A DNA stretch of 64,000 bases from contig CAVFAY010000005.1 of the NCBI GenBank assembly GCA_963620595.1, forward strand, positions 1-64,000, given 5' to 3'. The DNA comes from Butyricicoccus_A sp963620595 (GTDB lineage Bacteria; Bacillota; Clostridia; Oscillospirales; Butyricicoccaceae). The notes beneath the pieces are model-generated. The model did not search any database and was not told the DNA's origin. It saw only the letters and a list, made by a program, of their open reading frames with translations. The translations under genes and the position numbers were made by a program. This document shows positions 1-8,840 of this stretch, piece after piece (within the stretch, counting starts at the first letter, position 1; every line of letters begins with the position of its first letter).

Positions 1-2
1 AA

Positions 3-806
3 CCGTTCAGTTCACTTAATTCTTATTTTTGTCTAACAATTGGGGGTCACTTCAACAACGATAGCTATTTATATAACGGTAAGACCATTAACAACAAGAT
101 GCTGACCTACTCGGCATCGGCAGACAATGCGTACAATGCCGGATATTATTGGTGCTATTATTATGAGGTCCCGGCAAAACGCGAGAGTGTAGCAAAATCG
201 CGCGGCAATGTGGCAAAGAATACCTATTGGCCGGAATTTGGCAATTCTTCCAACAATTCTACCTCTGTTAGCTCAGTCTTTTCAGACGTCAGCAGCTCAG
301 CGTGGTATAAAAATTCTGTGCAGTTCGTTTATGACAGAAAAATAATGAACGGCACCAGCAAAACGACCTTTGAGCCGAATAATGCATTGACTCGCGCCAT
401 GATTGCACAGGTTTTGTATGCAAATGCCGGAAGCCCATCGGTATCCGGTACAGTTCCGTTTAAAGATGTCTCTTCTTCTGCTTGGTACTACAATGCTGTC
501 CGCTGGGCGTATAAAAATAAGATTATGTCCGGCATGAGCAGCACTAAGTTTGCACCGAATGCCAGCTTGACGCATGAACAGCTGGCAGTTGTTCTGTACA
601 ACCATGCAGGCAAGCCGAGCGGCGGAAGCATGCCGAATTATTCCGATGCAAAGAATGTCAGCTCTTGGGCAAAGAATGCCGTGAAGTGGGCGAATGGCAA
701 GGGACTGCTTGGATATATTTCTCTCGAAGGCGCAAACAGCTACGGTCCGCAGAAGGCGGCTCTTCGCAGCGAAACAGCGTATAACATGTATAAATACCTT
801 GGCTGA
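3..806 (+). CDS. SLH-anchored cell-wall hydrolase, 5' partial
   Basis: The frame is open from the left edge, so the true start is outside the window. The first part resembles the end of a phage-tail-tip lysozyme type peptidoglycan hydrolase domain (NAGYYWCYYYEVPAKR, then RGNVAKNTYWPEFG). After a Ser/Asn-rich linker come three S-layer homology repeats, beginning near VFSDVSSSAWYKNSV, VPFKDVSSSAWYYNAV and PNYSDAKNVSSWAKNAV. SLH triplets normally bind secondary cell-wall polymer, so I infer a secreted, surface-anchored muralytic enzyme. The roughly 15 codons at the very edge do not look like the family, so a frameshift or assembly edge effect there is possible. The same SLH triplet ends the deacetylase at 36997-38370. 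Confidence 0.75.
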   Translation, partial: PFSSLNSYFCLTIGGHFNNDSYLYNGKTINNKMLTYSASADNAYNAGYYWCYYYEVPAKRESVAKSRGNVAKNTYWPEFGNSSNNSTSVSSVFSDVSSSAWYKNSVQFVYDRKIMNGTSKTTFEPNNALTRAMIAQVLYANAGSPSVSGTVPFKDVSSSAWYYNAVRWAYKNKIMSGMSSTKFAPNASLTHEQLAVVLYNHAGKPSGGSMPNYSDAKNVSSWAKNAVKWANGKGLLGYISLEGANSYGPQKAALRSETAYNMYKYLG

Positions 807-869
807 CAGTCAATCCTGTGGTATAATATAAAATGATGTGTATGCTACCGTGAAATGGGAGGGATTTGT

Positions 870-1427
870 ATGAATATTTGGCATGATATGCATCCGGATC
901 TGATCCGAAAGGAAGAATATACCGTTTTCACGGCAAACAGTATGGGTTCTACGGCTGTATTGGCGTTTGAGAGCAGCACGGGACTGTTGCAACTGGAGCA
1001 TCTGAGCGATCCGTATGTCGCAGCGCCAAACAACACTGGCTATCTGCCGCGCACGTACACAGAAAGCGGTATGCCGGTTGAAACTGTAATTTTATGTTCA
1101 CGCCCACTGCCGCCGATGACGCTGGTGCGCTGTCGTCCGGTAGGGCTGATTACCCTGCATCTGGATGAGGGACAGCAGAGAAAGCTGTTGCTGTCTGCTG
1201 CCTGCGCCGATGAGTTCTGGAGTGCGTGCCTGACAGTGGAAGAGATTCCAACAGCTGATCGCAAGGCGCTGGTGCGGTATCTGCGCTATGACCAACAGGT
1301 TGTCGGCAAACCAGTAACTTCTGTCGAGTTTGATAACTTGGATGCGGCGGAGACATATATTGAACTGTGCCAGCAGGAGTATCTGATACGGTACTGCGGT
1401 GCAGTCAAAATCGAAGACAACGACTGA
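870..1427 (+). CDS. Family I inorganic pyrophosphatase homologue, probably catalytically inactive
   Basis: The 185-residue protein aligns end to end with soluble family I pyrophosphatase: it keeps NIWHD at the start, the GYLPRTY strand, the PLPPMTLVRCRPVG core and the C-terminal helix. The catalytic residues are lost. In E. coli Ppa numbering, the DGDPVD metal loop reads SGMPVE (D65S, D67M, D70E), D97 becomes Leu, D102 Gln, E20 Thr, K29 Val, E31 Ala, R43 His and Y55 Thr. I infer a pseudoenzyme with a binding or regulatory role that the sequence does not reveal. The start at 870 has GGGAGG at 858-863; the earlier in-frame ATG at 855 overlaps that site and is not used. A hairpin terminator follows directly. 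Confidence 0.7.
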   Translation: MNIWHDMHPDLIRKEEYTVFTANSMGSTAVLAFESSTGLLQLEHLSDPYVAAPNNTGYLPRTYTESGMPVETVILCSRPLPPMTLVRCRPVGLITLHLDEGQQRKLLLSAACADEFWSACLTVEEIPTADRKALVRYLRYDQQVVGKPVTSVEFDNLDAAETYIELCQQEYLIRYCGAVKIEDND

Positions 1428-1432
1428 CATAA

Positions 1433-1461
1433 GCCGGAGAGAGCAATCTCTCCGGCTTTTT
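1433..1461. terminator. Bidirectional intrinsic terminator
   Basis: A 10-bp perfect stem (1433-1442 with 1447-1456, loop GCAA) is followed by five T. It separates the pyrophosphatase homologue from the convergent BofC-like gene and can serve the first directly. Confidence 0.85.
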
Positions 1462-1462
1462 G

Positions 1463-1783
1463 TCAGCTGTCGAAGTCTTCCAGAAATGAAGCCAAGTCCT
1501 CTTCGGAGTACAACGGAAAACCGCGCTGTATGAGTGCCTGGTCATATTCGCGCAAAGAGGATAGTCGGATGTCTGTCACAGTTACGGCGGTGTTCGAATC
1601 ATACGGATAGACGGCGATCGTGCCGTTTTTTTGTGCGCGAACCAGATACAGCGGTTCGTCACTTTGTTGTTGTGATGAAATAGCACTTGATGTGTCTGGA
1701 GTGGGTGTTTTGACGATCTGCCACAGCAGCAGCCCGAATAAGACAGCGCAGCTTACAGACAGCACAGCGATGATTCGTTTCAT
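1463..1783 (-). CDS. Small membrane-anchored BofC C-terminal-domain-like protein
   Basis: The protein has 106 residues. An N-terminal hydrophobic segment (about residues 3-23) acts as a signal anchor, followed by a Ser/Gln/Thr-rich spacer. The remaining part (LYLVRAQKNGTIAVYPYD to LASFLEDFDS) has the pattern of the BofC C-terminal domain: a basic residue and GxIAVY, then TDIRLSSLREYDQ, then the SEEDLxxFLEDF tail. In Bacillus, BofC works between the forespore membranes on SpoIVB, but short one-domain relatives are widespread in Clostridia with no assigned role, so sporulation is only a possibility. A GGGGGAA ribosome site lies 9 nt before the start. Confidence 0.6.
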   Translation of the reverse strand: MKRIIAVLSVSCAVLFGLLLWQIVKTPTPDTSSAISSQQQSDEPLYLVRAQKNGTIAVYPYDSNTAVTVTDIRLSSLREYDQALIQRGFPLYSEEDLASFLEDFDS

Positions 1784-1921
1784 GAGAGCGTTCCCCCTAT
1801 CTCCTTCTCCTGAAAAACAGAAGAATTCACCAAAAATCTTACTTCATTTCTTACAGTTTTTCCGAAAATTTAAGGAATATACTGGCAAAATGGAACTTTG
1901 GGTAGATTTTTAGGTAAATTG

Positions 1922-1930
1922 TGGTATAAT
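1922..1930 (+). promoter_or_regulatory. Extended -10 promoter element for the PBP gene
   Basis: TGGTATAAT is an extended -10 hexamer about 50 nt upstream of the TTG start at 1982. It lies inside a longer open frame, which argues that the upstream codons are untranslated. No good -35 is visible. Confidence 0.55.
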
Positions 1931-1981
1931 ATGAACAACTATGTTTCGAATAGCCGTGGACAGTACACAGGAGGAATAGAC

Positions 1982-4405
1982 TTGGCAAACAAACGCAGAA
2001 AAAAACGCAAGGCAGGAAAACTCGGCTTTGTCTTATTGACGGTGTTCCTGATCTGCATGACGACAGCGGCGATGTGCCTTGGCGCATTCGTTCTGTATTT
2101 GAATTTTGTCATTAAGCCAGAGGCGGATCTGGATGTAAATAGCCTGTCAATGAAATTTAACAGTGTTATTTATTACAACGATGAAGATGGTCAGCAGCAA
2201 ACCCTGCAAAAGCTCGCTAGTGAAGAAAATCGTGAATGGGTGAGCAAAGAAGATATTCCAGACTACCTTTCGGAGGCATTTGTATCCATCGAAGATCAGC
2301 GATTTTATGACCACAAGGGCGTAGACTGGAAGCGCACATTCGGCGCAGCGGTGCATTGGATTCTGCCGGGCGGTAATAGCTATGGTGGTTCAACCATCAC
2401 GCAGCAGCTGGTGAAAAATATGACCGAGGACAATGACTATTCCGTCAAACGCAAGATCACAGAGATCATGCGTGCGCTGGTGCTGGAAAAAAAAGTTAAC
2501 GATAAAGATACCATTCTTGAGCTGTACATGAATATCATTTACTTTGGCAAGAATGCATACGGTGTGCAGACTGCATCCAAGACCTATTTTAACAAGTCGG
2601 TAGATCAGCTGGATCTGGCGGAGTGCGCCCTGATCGCAGGTCTGACACAGAATCCGGCGGCATATAATCCGTTTAAATATCCTGATGCTGCGAAGGAACG
2701 CCAGAAGGCTGTCCTGTACAAGATGTATGAGCAGGGCTATATTTCCGAGAGCGAATACAATCAGGCGGTCAATGAGCCGCTGCAGTATCAGGAAAATACT
2801 TCGGGTCAGCAGAAAAAGAAGGCGTATTCGTACTTTACGGATATGGTCATTACCGATGTTATCAACGATTTGGAGAGCCAACTCGGCTATTCGGAGACCT
2901 ATGCGCGTTCCCTCGTGACGAGCGGCGGACTGTCCATTTACGCAACCGTAGATAAGGATGTACAGGACACGATGGAAAGCGTTTTTGAGGACAGCAGCAA
3001 TTTCCCAAGTATTTCTGAGGACGGTGTGAAGCCGCAGGCAGCTATGATGGTTGTCGATCCGAAGAATGGACATATTCTCGGCGTTGTAGGCGGCCGCGGT
3101 GAAAAGACCGAAAGTTTGGTGCTCAACCGCGCGACACAGTCCAAGCGTTCGCCGGGTTCTTCGCTCAAACCGTTGGCGACCTATGCACCGGCGTTGGATC
3201 AGGGACTGATTACGCCGTACTCTGTGCTGACGGATATGCCGGTATTTAACAATAACGGCAAGGCGTGGCCGCGCAATGAAAACCGCACCTATGCAGGTCA
3301 AACAACCGTGATGCAGGCGGTCGCGGATTCTACCAATACCATTGCTGTTGGTGTCATGGATAAGCTGACACCGCAGTCTGCGTATAATTTCCTGACGGAA
3401 AAGCTTGGATTCAAGTCGCTGAGCAAGAGTGATATTGACTATGCGCCGATGGCATTGGGCGGTCTGACCGATGGCGTGACAGTGCGTGAGATGGCACAGG
3501 GCTATACGGCACTGGCAAACTATGGCGAATATTCGACCGCTGTCAGCTACACCAAGGTAGTAGATGCAAACGGAGAGACGATTCTCTCCAATGAGGATAA
3601 TAAACCGACACAGGTGTTTGAAAACCCAGAATCTACGCCGTATTATGTCAACGATTTGTTGACCAACGCAGTGGAAAATGGTACAGGCAAGCTCGCTGCA
3701 ATCAGCGGCATAGATGTCGCTGGTAAGACAGGTACAACGACCGACAACAAAGACCGTTGGTTCGCTGGCTACACGCCATACTATGTCGGCGTATGCTGGT
3801 TTGGTTACGATGAAGGTTATGGTCTGCCGTCGTTGCAGCCGAATCCGGCAGTTGCGCTGTGGGCAGATGTCATGGATGAATTGCATGAAGACAAGGAAAG
3901 CAAAAGCTTTAATGAGCCGAATGAAGATGACTTTGTCGAGGCAGAATATTGCCTGGATAGCGGTATGGCACCTAGCAAGGCCTGCTATGCTGATGTGCGC
4001 GGCAGCCGTGTGGCGACCGGCAAGTTCTATAAAGATGATGTGCCGACAGAGGAGTGCACGATGCATAAATGGCGCACGCGCAGTCAGTCGCTGCTGGATT
4101 TGACACGTAAATTCCCGATCAGCGTCACGGTAACCGATGAATACTACTGCTTCAGCGGAGACAATGAAGCGGTTGGCGAAGGACAGCGTGTTTCGAGTCC
4201 GAATGGACACTATTCCTTTAAGAAAACCAGCTCGTCCAGCAGCTCAAGCTACCGCCGACGCACGACGACAGGGACAACTAAGCGCGGGAATACCGACTCT
4301 GACACCGACACGGATACCGAGTCGGAAATATCCACGGAGTCCACAGAAACAGCGGAAAACGTTCGCAGACAGATTCAGGACTGGTGGGAAAATCAGGCTG
4401 GATAA
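1982..4405 (+). CDS. Class A penicillin-binding protein (PBP1A type)
   Basis: A bifunctional wall synthase of 807 residues. A basic cytoplasmic N-terminus (NKRRKKRKAGK) and one membrane helix are followed by the GT51 glycosyltransferase (EDQRFYDHKGVDW, GGSTITQQLVKN) and the transpeptidase with SxxK (SPGSSLKPL), SxN (STN) and KTG (AGKTGTT) motifs. The C-terminus is a Ser/Thr/Asp-rich tail with low complexity. I chose TTG at 1982 because AGGAGG at 1969-1974 sits 7 nt upstream, while the longer frame from 1898 runs through the -10 element. It polymerises and cross-links peptidoglycan outside the membrane. Confidence 0.93.
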   Translation: MANKRRKKRKAGKLGFVLLTVFLICMTTAAMCLGAFVLYLNFVIKPEADLDVNSLSMKFNSVIYYNDEDGQQQTLQKLASEENREWVSKEDIPDYLSEAFVSIEDQRFYDHKGVDWKRTFGAAVHWILPGGNSYGGSTITQQLVKNMTEDNDYSVKRKITEIMRALVLEKKVNDKDTILELYMNIIYFGKNAYGVQTASKTYFNKSVDQLDLAECALIAGLTQNPAAYNPFKYPDAAKERQKAVLYKMYEQGYISESEYNQAVNEPLQYQENTSGQQKKKAYSYFTDMVITDVINDLESQLGYSETYARSLVTSGGLSIYATVDKDVQDTMESVFEDSSNFPSISEDGVKPQAAMMVVDPKNGHILGVVGGRGEKTESLVLNRATQSKRSPGSSLKPLATYAPALDQGLITPYSVLTDMPVFNNNGKAWPRNENRTYAGQTTVMQAVADSTNTIAVGVMDKLTPQSAYNFLTEKLGFKSLSKSDIDYAPMALGGLTDGVTVREMAQGYTALANYGEYSTAVSYTKVVDANGETILSNEDNKPTQVFENPESTPYYVNDLLTNAVENGTGKLAAISGIDVAGKTGTTTDNKDRWFAGYTPYYVGVCWFGYDEGYGLPSLQPNPAVALWADVMDELHEDKESKSFNEPNEDDFVEAEYCLDSGMAPSKACYADVRGSRVATGKFYKDDVPTEECTMHKWRTRSQSLLDLTRKFPISVTVTDEYYCFSGDNEAVGEGQRVSSPNGHYSFKKTSSSSSSSYRRRTTTGTTKRGNTDSDTDTDTESEISTESTETAENVRRQIQDWWENQAG

Positions 4406-4435
4406 AAAGATTCGTCCGATTACACAATAAATACA

Positions 4436-4464
4436 TTGCATTGAGACGAAGAATATAGTATAAT
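4436..4464 (+). promoter_or_regulatory. Promoter of the SRP RNA
   Basis: TTGCAT (4436-4441) and TATAAT (4459-4464) are separated by 17 nt. The predicted start near 4471 coincides with the first paired base of the SRP RNA terminal helix. Confidence 0.75.
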
Positions 4465-4470
4465 GATTTT

Positions 4471-4787
4471 GCATTGGGAAAACGATGTTCCGCATGGCTG
4501 CGCTAGCCGGGACGGTAGCGGTGTCCTGTACCTGCAATCCGCTATAGCAGGGGTGAATGCCTCCTTTGCGGGCTGTGTGTGTATTGTTTGACCTGTGCTG
4601 GAGGATGATGAAGATTCGGTCCTTCGCAACAGTGGACTGTGAACCATGTCAGGCGGGGAACCGAGCAGCATTAAGCAGAACCCATTGTGTGCCGCAGGAA
4701 TGCCGAGTCCGAATCCAAAAGTGCGGGTACCAGATATTTCGTATGGTTCAACGGGAGGGCGCGGTCATGCGGAGCATCGTTCTATGC
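4471..4787 (+). ncRNA. ffs: Signal recognition particle RNA (large bacterial type)
   Basis: This holds the conserved 4.5S/SRP helix 8 (GTCAGGCGGGGAACCGAGCA at 4649-4668, followed by a second GCAG) and the Alu-domain segment typical of Bacillus-type scRNA (CTAGCCGGGACGGTAGCGG, then TGTACCTGCAATCCGCT). The ends pair perfectly: GCAT 4471-4474 with ATGC 4784-4787, AACGATG with CATCGTT, and CCGCATG with CATGCGG. It is the RNA core of the particle that targets membrane proteins and, as in many Firmicutes, precedes dnaX. Mature ends are inferred from pairing. Confidence 0.9.
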
Positions 4788-4802
4788 AAGATGGAAGGAA
4801 CT

Positions 4803-4831
4803 AAAACGGGCAATTTCGATTGCCCGTTTTT
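4803..4831 (+). terminator. Intrinsic terminator after SRP RNA
   Basis: A 12-bp perfect stem (4803-4814 with 4819-4830) with a UUCG tetraloop and a T-run. The dnaX ribosome site begins 10 nt later, so dnaX relies on read-through or a promoter not seen here. Confidence 0.85.
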
Positions 4832-4852
4832 CCAACTTTGGGAGGGAATTGC

Positions 4853-6478
4853 ATGTATCAGGCCTTGTACCGCAAATGGCGGCCGACGAAATTCGCTGAT
4901 GTAGTCGGACAGCGGCATATCACAGATACGCTTCGTGCCCAGCTGGAAAGCGGACGCCTGTCCCATGCCTATCTGTTCACCGGAACACGCGGCACCGGCA
5001 AGACGACCTGTGCGAAAATTCTGGCGCGGGCGGTCAACTGTACCAATTTGCAGGCGGGCGACCCGTGCGGCGAGTGTCCATCGTGCCGTGGCATCATGGA
5101 CGGCAGCATTCTGGATGTCGTTGAAATTGACGCAGCATCGAATAACGGCGTGGATAACATCCGTGACATTCGCGATGAAGTGCGGTATACACCGGCATCT
5201 GTCAAAAAGCGCGTGTACATCATCGATGAGGTACATATGCTGTCACAGGGTGCATTTAATGCGCTTCTCAAGACGTTGGAGGAACCACCGGAGCATGTGC
5301 TGTTTATCCTCGCCACCACAGAAATCAATAAGGTACCGGCAACAATTTTGTCTCGCTGCCAACGGTTTGATTTTCGCCGCATTGCGCCGCATGACATTGC
5401 CGTTCGCTTAAAAGAAATCGCAGAGGAAGAACAGATTCCGCTGATGGACAGCGGCGCACGGATGATTGCGCGCTTGGCGGATGGCGCCCTGCGCGATGCA
5501 CTGTCCATTCTCGACCGTGCTGCAGCAGGCAGCAGCGAACCAATTGATGAGGAACGAGTGGCTGCCGGTGTCGGTATTCTCGCAGGAGATACAGCTGTGG
5601 AGCTGATGCGGCATATTTTGTCTGGCGATTTGACCGCAGCCATGGGGCAACTCGGAGAGAGCTATACTGCGGGCAGAGAACTGGGAGCTGTGCTTGACCA
5701 GTTGCTTGGACTCATTCGTGATATGCTGCTCGTCAAGACGAGCAAAAGCGATGTTTCCGCCCTGCTGTCTCCGGCATATTCGTATCAGACTGTACAAGAA
5801 CTGTGTCAACAGGTACCGGCCTCTCGCTTGCTTGCATACACAAAGATTTTGCAGGAATCTCTGCTGCATATTCCTCATGCAGCAAACCGTCGGATAGAGG
5901 CGGAACTGTGTGTGGTTCGACTGTGTGAGCTAACCGCGGAAGACTATGATACGCTGAGCGGCAGAGTGGATGCGCTGGAAGAAAAGCTGGCGCATGGCAT
6001 GGTAGCCGTAGCCCCTGCATCGCGGCAGGCGGTACCGGAGGACGGATTTCCATCTGATGCGGATGCTCCGCCACTCGGAGACGATGACATGCCGCCCGTA
6101 ATGGGAGAAACGACAGCGCAGAAAAAGGCAGCGCCACCCAAGAAATTGGAAAGCAGCCCAGAGTGGGACGCCATCACAAAGGCAACGCAGGGCAATTTAC
6201 CGATGAGCAAATTTGCGCAGCTGACCATGACAAAGGGCGTCATCTCCGGCAAAGAGCTGTATGTGCTGTGCGATGACCCGTTTACCTGCGAGCTATGCAA
6301 TGAGAACGCAGTTAAGCAGGCACTGACACAGGCGGCACAGCAGGTGACAGGACGTACTCTGCGTGTCAAAGTATTGGAAGAAAACAGCATCGGCACGCTT
6401 TCTACAAAGGCGAACCCTGTGGATGAAATCATTCGCAAAGCCGGTGAATTGAATATAGATGTTGAGATCAACGATTGA
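4853..6478 (+). CDS. dnaX: DNA polymerase III subunit gamma/tau
   Basis: The 541-residue clamp-loader ATPase starts MYQALYRKWRPTKFADVVGQ. It has the Walker A GTRGTGKTT, a zinc knuckle of four Cys (NC...DPCGECPSC), the Walker B region VYIIDEVHML and the sensor-1/arginine-finger segment ILSRCQRFDF. An acidic, Pro/Ala-rich linker (around residues 385-435) leads to the C-terminal domain. GGAGGG lies 6 nt before ATG 4853; the frame upstream overlaps the terminator. It is the first gene of dnaX-ybaB-recR, the usual Firmicute order. Confidence 0.96.
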   Translation: MYQALYRKWRPTKFADVVGQRHITDTLRAQLESGRLSHAYLFTGTRGTGKTTCAKILARAVNCTNLQAGDPCGECPSCRGIMDGSILDVVEIDAASNNGVDNIRDIRDEVRYTPASVKKRVYIIDEVHMLSQGAFNALLKTLEEPPEHVLFILATTEINKVPATILSRCQRFDFRRIAPHDIAVRLKEIAEEEQIPLMDSGARMIARLADGALRDALSILDRAAAGSSEPIDEERVAAGVGILAGDTAVELMRHILSGDLTAAMGQLGESYTAGRELGAVLDQLLGLIRDMLLVKTSKSDVSALLSPAYSYQTVQELCQQVPASRLLAYTKILQESLLHIPHAANRRIEAELCVVRLCELTAEDYDTLSGRVDALEEKLAHGMVAVAPASRQAVPEDGFPSDADAPPLGDDDMPPVMGETTAQKKAAPPKKLESSPEWDAITKATQGNLPMSKFAQLTMTKGVISGKELYVLCDDPFTCELCNENAVKQALTQAAQQVTGRTLRVKVLEENSIGTLSTKANPVDEIIRKAGELNIDVEIND

Positions 6479-6495
6479 AAATAGGAGGAATAACA

Positions 6496-6855
6496 ATGGC
6501 TAGGAAGTTTAATGGATATGGCAGAGGCGGCGCCGGTATGGGCGGCGGCATGAACATGAGCGCAATGATTAAAAAAGCGCAGAAGATGCAGGAAGAGATG
6601 GTCAAGGCACAGGAAGAGCTGGGCAACAAGGAATACACCGCAACAGCTGGCGGCGGAGCTGTCACCGCAGTGGTTAAGGGTTCGAACAACCTGATTAGCC
6701 TCAAGCTGGATCCGGAAGCAGTAGATCCGGATGATGTAGAAATGCTTCAGGATCTCATCGTTACTGCGGTCAATCAGGCACTCAAGCAGGCAGACGAGGA
6801 GAGTGCAGCCATCATGAAGCAGGCAACCGGCGGCGGAATGCCGGGACTGTTTTAA
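6496..6855 (+). CDS. ybaB: YbaB/EbfC family nucleoid-associated protein
   Basis: A 119-residue DNA-binding protein that begins with an unusually Gly/Met-rich stretch (GYGRGGAGMGGGMNMSAM) before the conserved core (MIKKAQKMQEEMVKAQEEL, then the VTAVVKG strand and DLIVTAVNQALKQADE helix). AGGAGG at 6483-6488 precedes ATG 6496. Family members form dimers that clamp DNA; the gene is nearly always between dnaX and recR, which supports the call. Confidence 0.93.
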   Translation: MARKFNGYGRGGAGMGGGMNMSAMIKKAQKMQEEMVKAQEELGNKEYTATAGGGAVTAVVKGSNNLISLKLDPEAVDPDDVEMLQDLIVTAVNQALKQADEESAAIMKQATGGGMPGLF

Positions 6856-6861
6856 TCGTCC

Positions 6862-7464
6862 ATGAATTATTTTGCACCATCAGTCGAAACGCTGATTGAT
6901 GAATTTGCCAAGCTGCCTGGCATCGGGCGCAAGACCGCACAGCGATTGGCGTTTCATATTTTGAATTTGCCGAAAGAGGATGCGGATAAGCTCGCGCAGG
7001 CGATTACAGCGGCAAAGAGCACGATTCATTTGTGCCCGAAATGTCAGAATCTGACGGATGAGGAGCTGTGTCCGATTTGTGCGGATCCGGCGCGGGATCA
7101 CAAGACGATTTGTGTTGTGGCAGATCCGAAGGATGTGTTGGCGTTTGAAAAAACGCGCGAATATCAGGGCTTGTATCATGTCCTGAATGGCACAATTTCT
7201 CCGCTCAATCATGTCGGACCGGACGATTTGAGCATCCGTGAGCTACTGCATCGTGTGGCAGAGGATGACATCGAAGAGGTCATTTTGGCGACCAATCCAG
7301 ACACGGAGGGCGAAGCGACAGCGATGTATTTGGCACGGCTGCTCAAGCCGTTCCACATCCGCGTCAGCCGCCTTGCCTATGGTATTCCAGTCGGTGGACA
7401 GCTGGAGTATATTGATGAAGTGACACTTATGCGTGCTTTAGACGGCAGACAAAACATCGAATAA
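6862..7464 (+). CDS. recR: Recombination mediator protein RecR
   Basis: At 200 residues this is full length. It has the helix-hairpin-helix (LPGIGRKTAQRLAFH), the four-Cys zinc finger (CPKCQNLTDEELCPIC) and the Toprim domain (ICVVADPKDVLAFEK to EATAMYLARLL), ending with the Walker-B-like LAYGIPVGGQLEY. It loads RecA with RecO/RecF in gap repair. It begins 6 nt after ybaB without a strong ribosome site, which suggests translational coupling. Confidence 0.95.
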   Translation: MNYFAPSVETLIDEFAKLPGIGRKTAQRLAFHILNLPKEDADKLAQAITAAKSTIHLCPKCQNLTDEELCPICADPARDHKTICVVADPKDVLAFEKTREYQGLYHVLNGTISPLNHVGPDDLSIRELLHRVAEDDIEEVILATNPDTEGEATAMYLARLLKPFHIRVSRLAYGIPVGGQLEYIDEVTLMRALDGRQNIE

Positions 7465-7469
7465 TCAAA

Positions 7470-7501
7470 AAGGCGAGCTGATAAAAAAGCTCGCCCTTTT
7501 T
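7470..7501 (+). terminator. Intrinsic terminator of dnaX-ybaB-recR
   Basis: GGCGAGCT (7472-7479) pairs with AGCTCGCC (7488-7495), with an A-run before and a T-run after. Confidence 0.85.
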
Positions 7502-7594
7502 GTCCAAGAATCTGACGAGATTATAGTAGGCAGATATTCCCATCTCATGTTATAATTCCTAATATATCATGTAAAGCAAAGAGAGGAAGAGGAT

Positions 7595-8770
7595 ATGGGA
7601 AAAACATCTGCGATGCAGTCGATGTCAAAATCACATCGCTATTTGATGCGGGATATTTTTCTGGCGTATTTGGTGATGGGCATTTATCTGACTCTGATTG
7701 GTTCGGCACTGCCTTCTATTAAGGAAGAATATCATATTAGCTATCAGGTCGGCGGCTGGATGATGTCGGCACAGCAAATCGGGTACCTCATCATGGGTAT
7801 TGTGGTCAGCTTGGCGGCGAAAAAGCTCGGAGCAAAACGGACTTATCTGTTTTTTGGTGTGCTGGCATTTGTCGGCTTGGCGCTCATGACGGTGATCGGA
7901 AATCCTGTCGTTTTGATTTTTGCTATGCTGCTGACAGGCATTTGCAAGGGCAGCACGGCGAATATCGGCAATCAAATCACCAGCACGGTTTCCAACAATG
8001 ACAGCAGCCTGCTCAATTTGGCGCAAGCATTTTTTGCCATTGGTGCGTGCGCAGCACCGCTGATTGCCATGGTGTGCGGCGCATCTTGGCGCATGGCATT
8101 TGGTATTACGATTGCCTTGGGTGTGATATCTTTTTTGCATGGCCTGCGAACCGAAATTGGACTGGAAGCATTCAAAGTAGAGGAGACAGCGGGCAAACCC
8201 AATCTGGGATTCTTTCAAAAGCCAATCTTTTGGATTTGCTGTGTTTTACTGCTGTGTTATCTGGCGTTTGAAGCATCGGTAATGGGCTGGCTCGTAACCT
8301 TTTTCATTGATTCTGGTGCAGTCAATGCACAGACGGCGCAGCTGTTGGCGACAGCATTGTGGGGCGCTCTGCTTATCGGACGCTTTGCCAGCGCATGGTT
8401 TGCGACACGCTTTTCGCCACAGCAGATGATTTGCGTGATGACGGTTGGAACAGCGATTTGTTTCTCTGTGATGATGTTCAGCCATTCGCTGATTCCGATG
8501 GCGATTGGCACGTTTGGCGTAGGTCTGTTTATAGCAGGAATGTACGGCACGACACTGGGCGGCAGTGATAATCTCATCGGACAATATCCAATGTGCATGG
8601 GCATGTTTATTGTCATTCCGGGTGTAGGCTCTGCGGTGACGCAAAGCGCCATTGGTGCCATTGCAGATCGCATCGGCATTCGCGGCGGTATGTATGTACT
8701 GTATGTTCTCGTGGCACTCATGCTGGCGGCAACTGTGTTGTTTGTCGTGCATGGGAAGAAAAAATCATAA
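7595..8770 (+). CDS. MFS transporter, sugar/fucose-permease-like
   Basis: A 391-residue integral membrane permease with about 12 helices. It opens DIFLAYLVMGIYLTLIGSALP and carries the internal motif SYQVGGWMMSAQQIGYLIMG and the conserved AFFAIGACAAPLIAM helix. It is a clear paralogue of the permease at 57335-58564, which shares YQVGG, the NxxNQI segment and AFFAIGAC. The substrate cannot be told. An extended -10 (TGTTATAAT ending at 7556) precedes it, and GAGAGGAAGAGG provides the ribosome site before ATG 7595. Confidence 0.85.
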   Translation: MGKTSAMQSMSKSHRYLMRDIFLAYLVMGIYLTLIGSALPSIKEEYHISYQVGGWMMSAQQIGYLIMGIVVSLAAKKLGAKRTYLFFGVLAFVGLALMTVIGNPVVLIFAMLLTGICKGSTANIGNQITSTVSNNDSSLLNLAQAFFAIGACAAPLIAMVCGASWRMAFGITIALGVISFLHGLRTEIGLEAFKVEETAGKPNLGFFQKPIFWICCVLLLCYLAFEASVMGWLVTFFIDSGAVNAQTAQLLATALWGALLIGRFASAWFATRFSPQQMICVMTVGTAICFSVMMFSHSLIPMAIGTFGVGLFIAGMYGTTLGGSDNLIGQYPMCMGMFIVIPGVGSAVTQSAIGAIADRIGIRGGMYVLYVLVALMLAATVLFVVHGKKKS

Positions 8771-8811
8771 GCAAAAAGGGTACGCAGTGCAAACTGCATA
8801 CCCTTTTGCTT
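8770..8811. terminator. Bidirectional terminator between MFS and hsp20
   Basis: An interrupted stem (GGGTACGCAGT 8778-8788 with ACTGCATACCC 8793-8803) has A- and T-runs on either side, so it can end both convergent genes. Confidence 0.75.
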
Positions 8812-8840
8812 ATGATAGATGTTATGGAAAGGTGGAAGGA

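Noticed and set aside
2390..4210. A 606-codon minus-strand open frame opposite the PBP gene
   Set aside because: It is an antisense shadow of a gene with clear catalytic motifs; its translation is Ile/Arg/His/Cys-rich with no domain.
4557..4904. A 115-codon frame in the SRP RNA region
   Set aside because: The sequence is the structured SRP RNA, and the frame runs through its terminator into dnaX.
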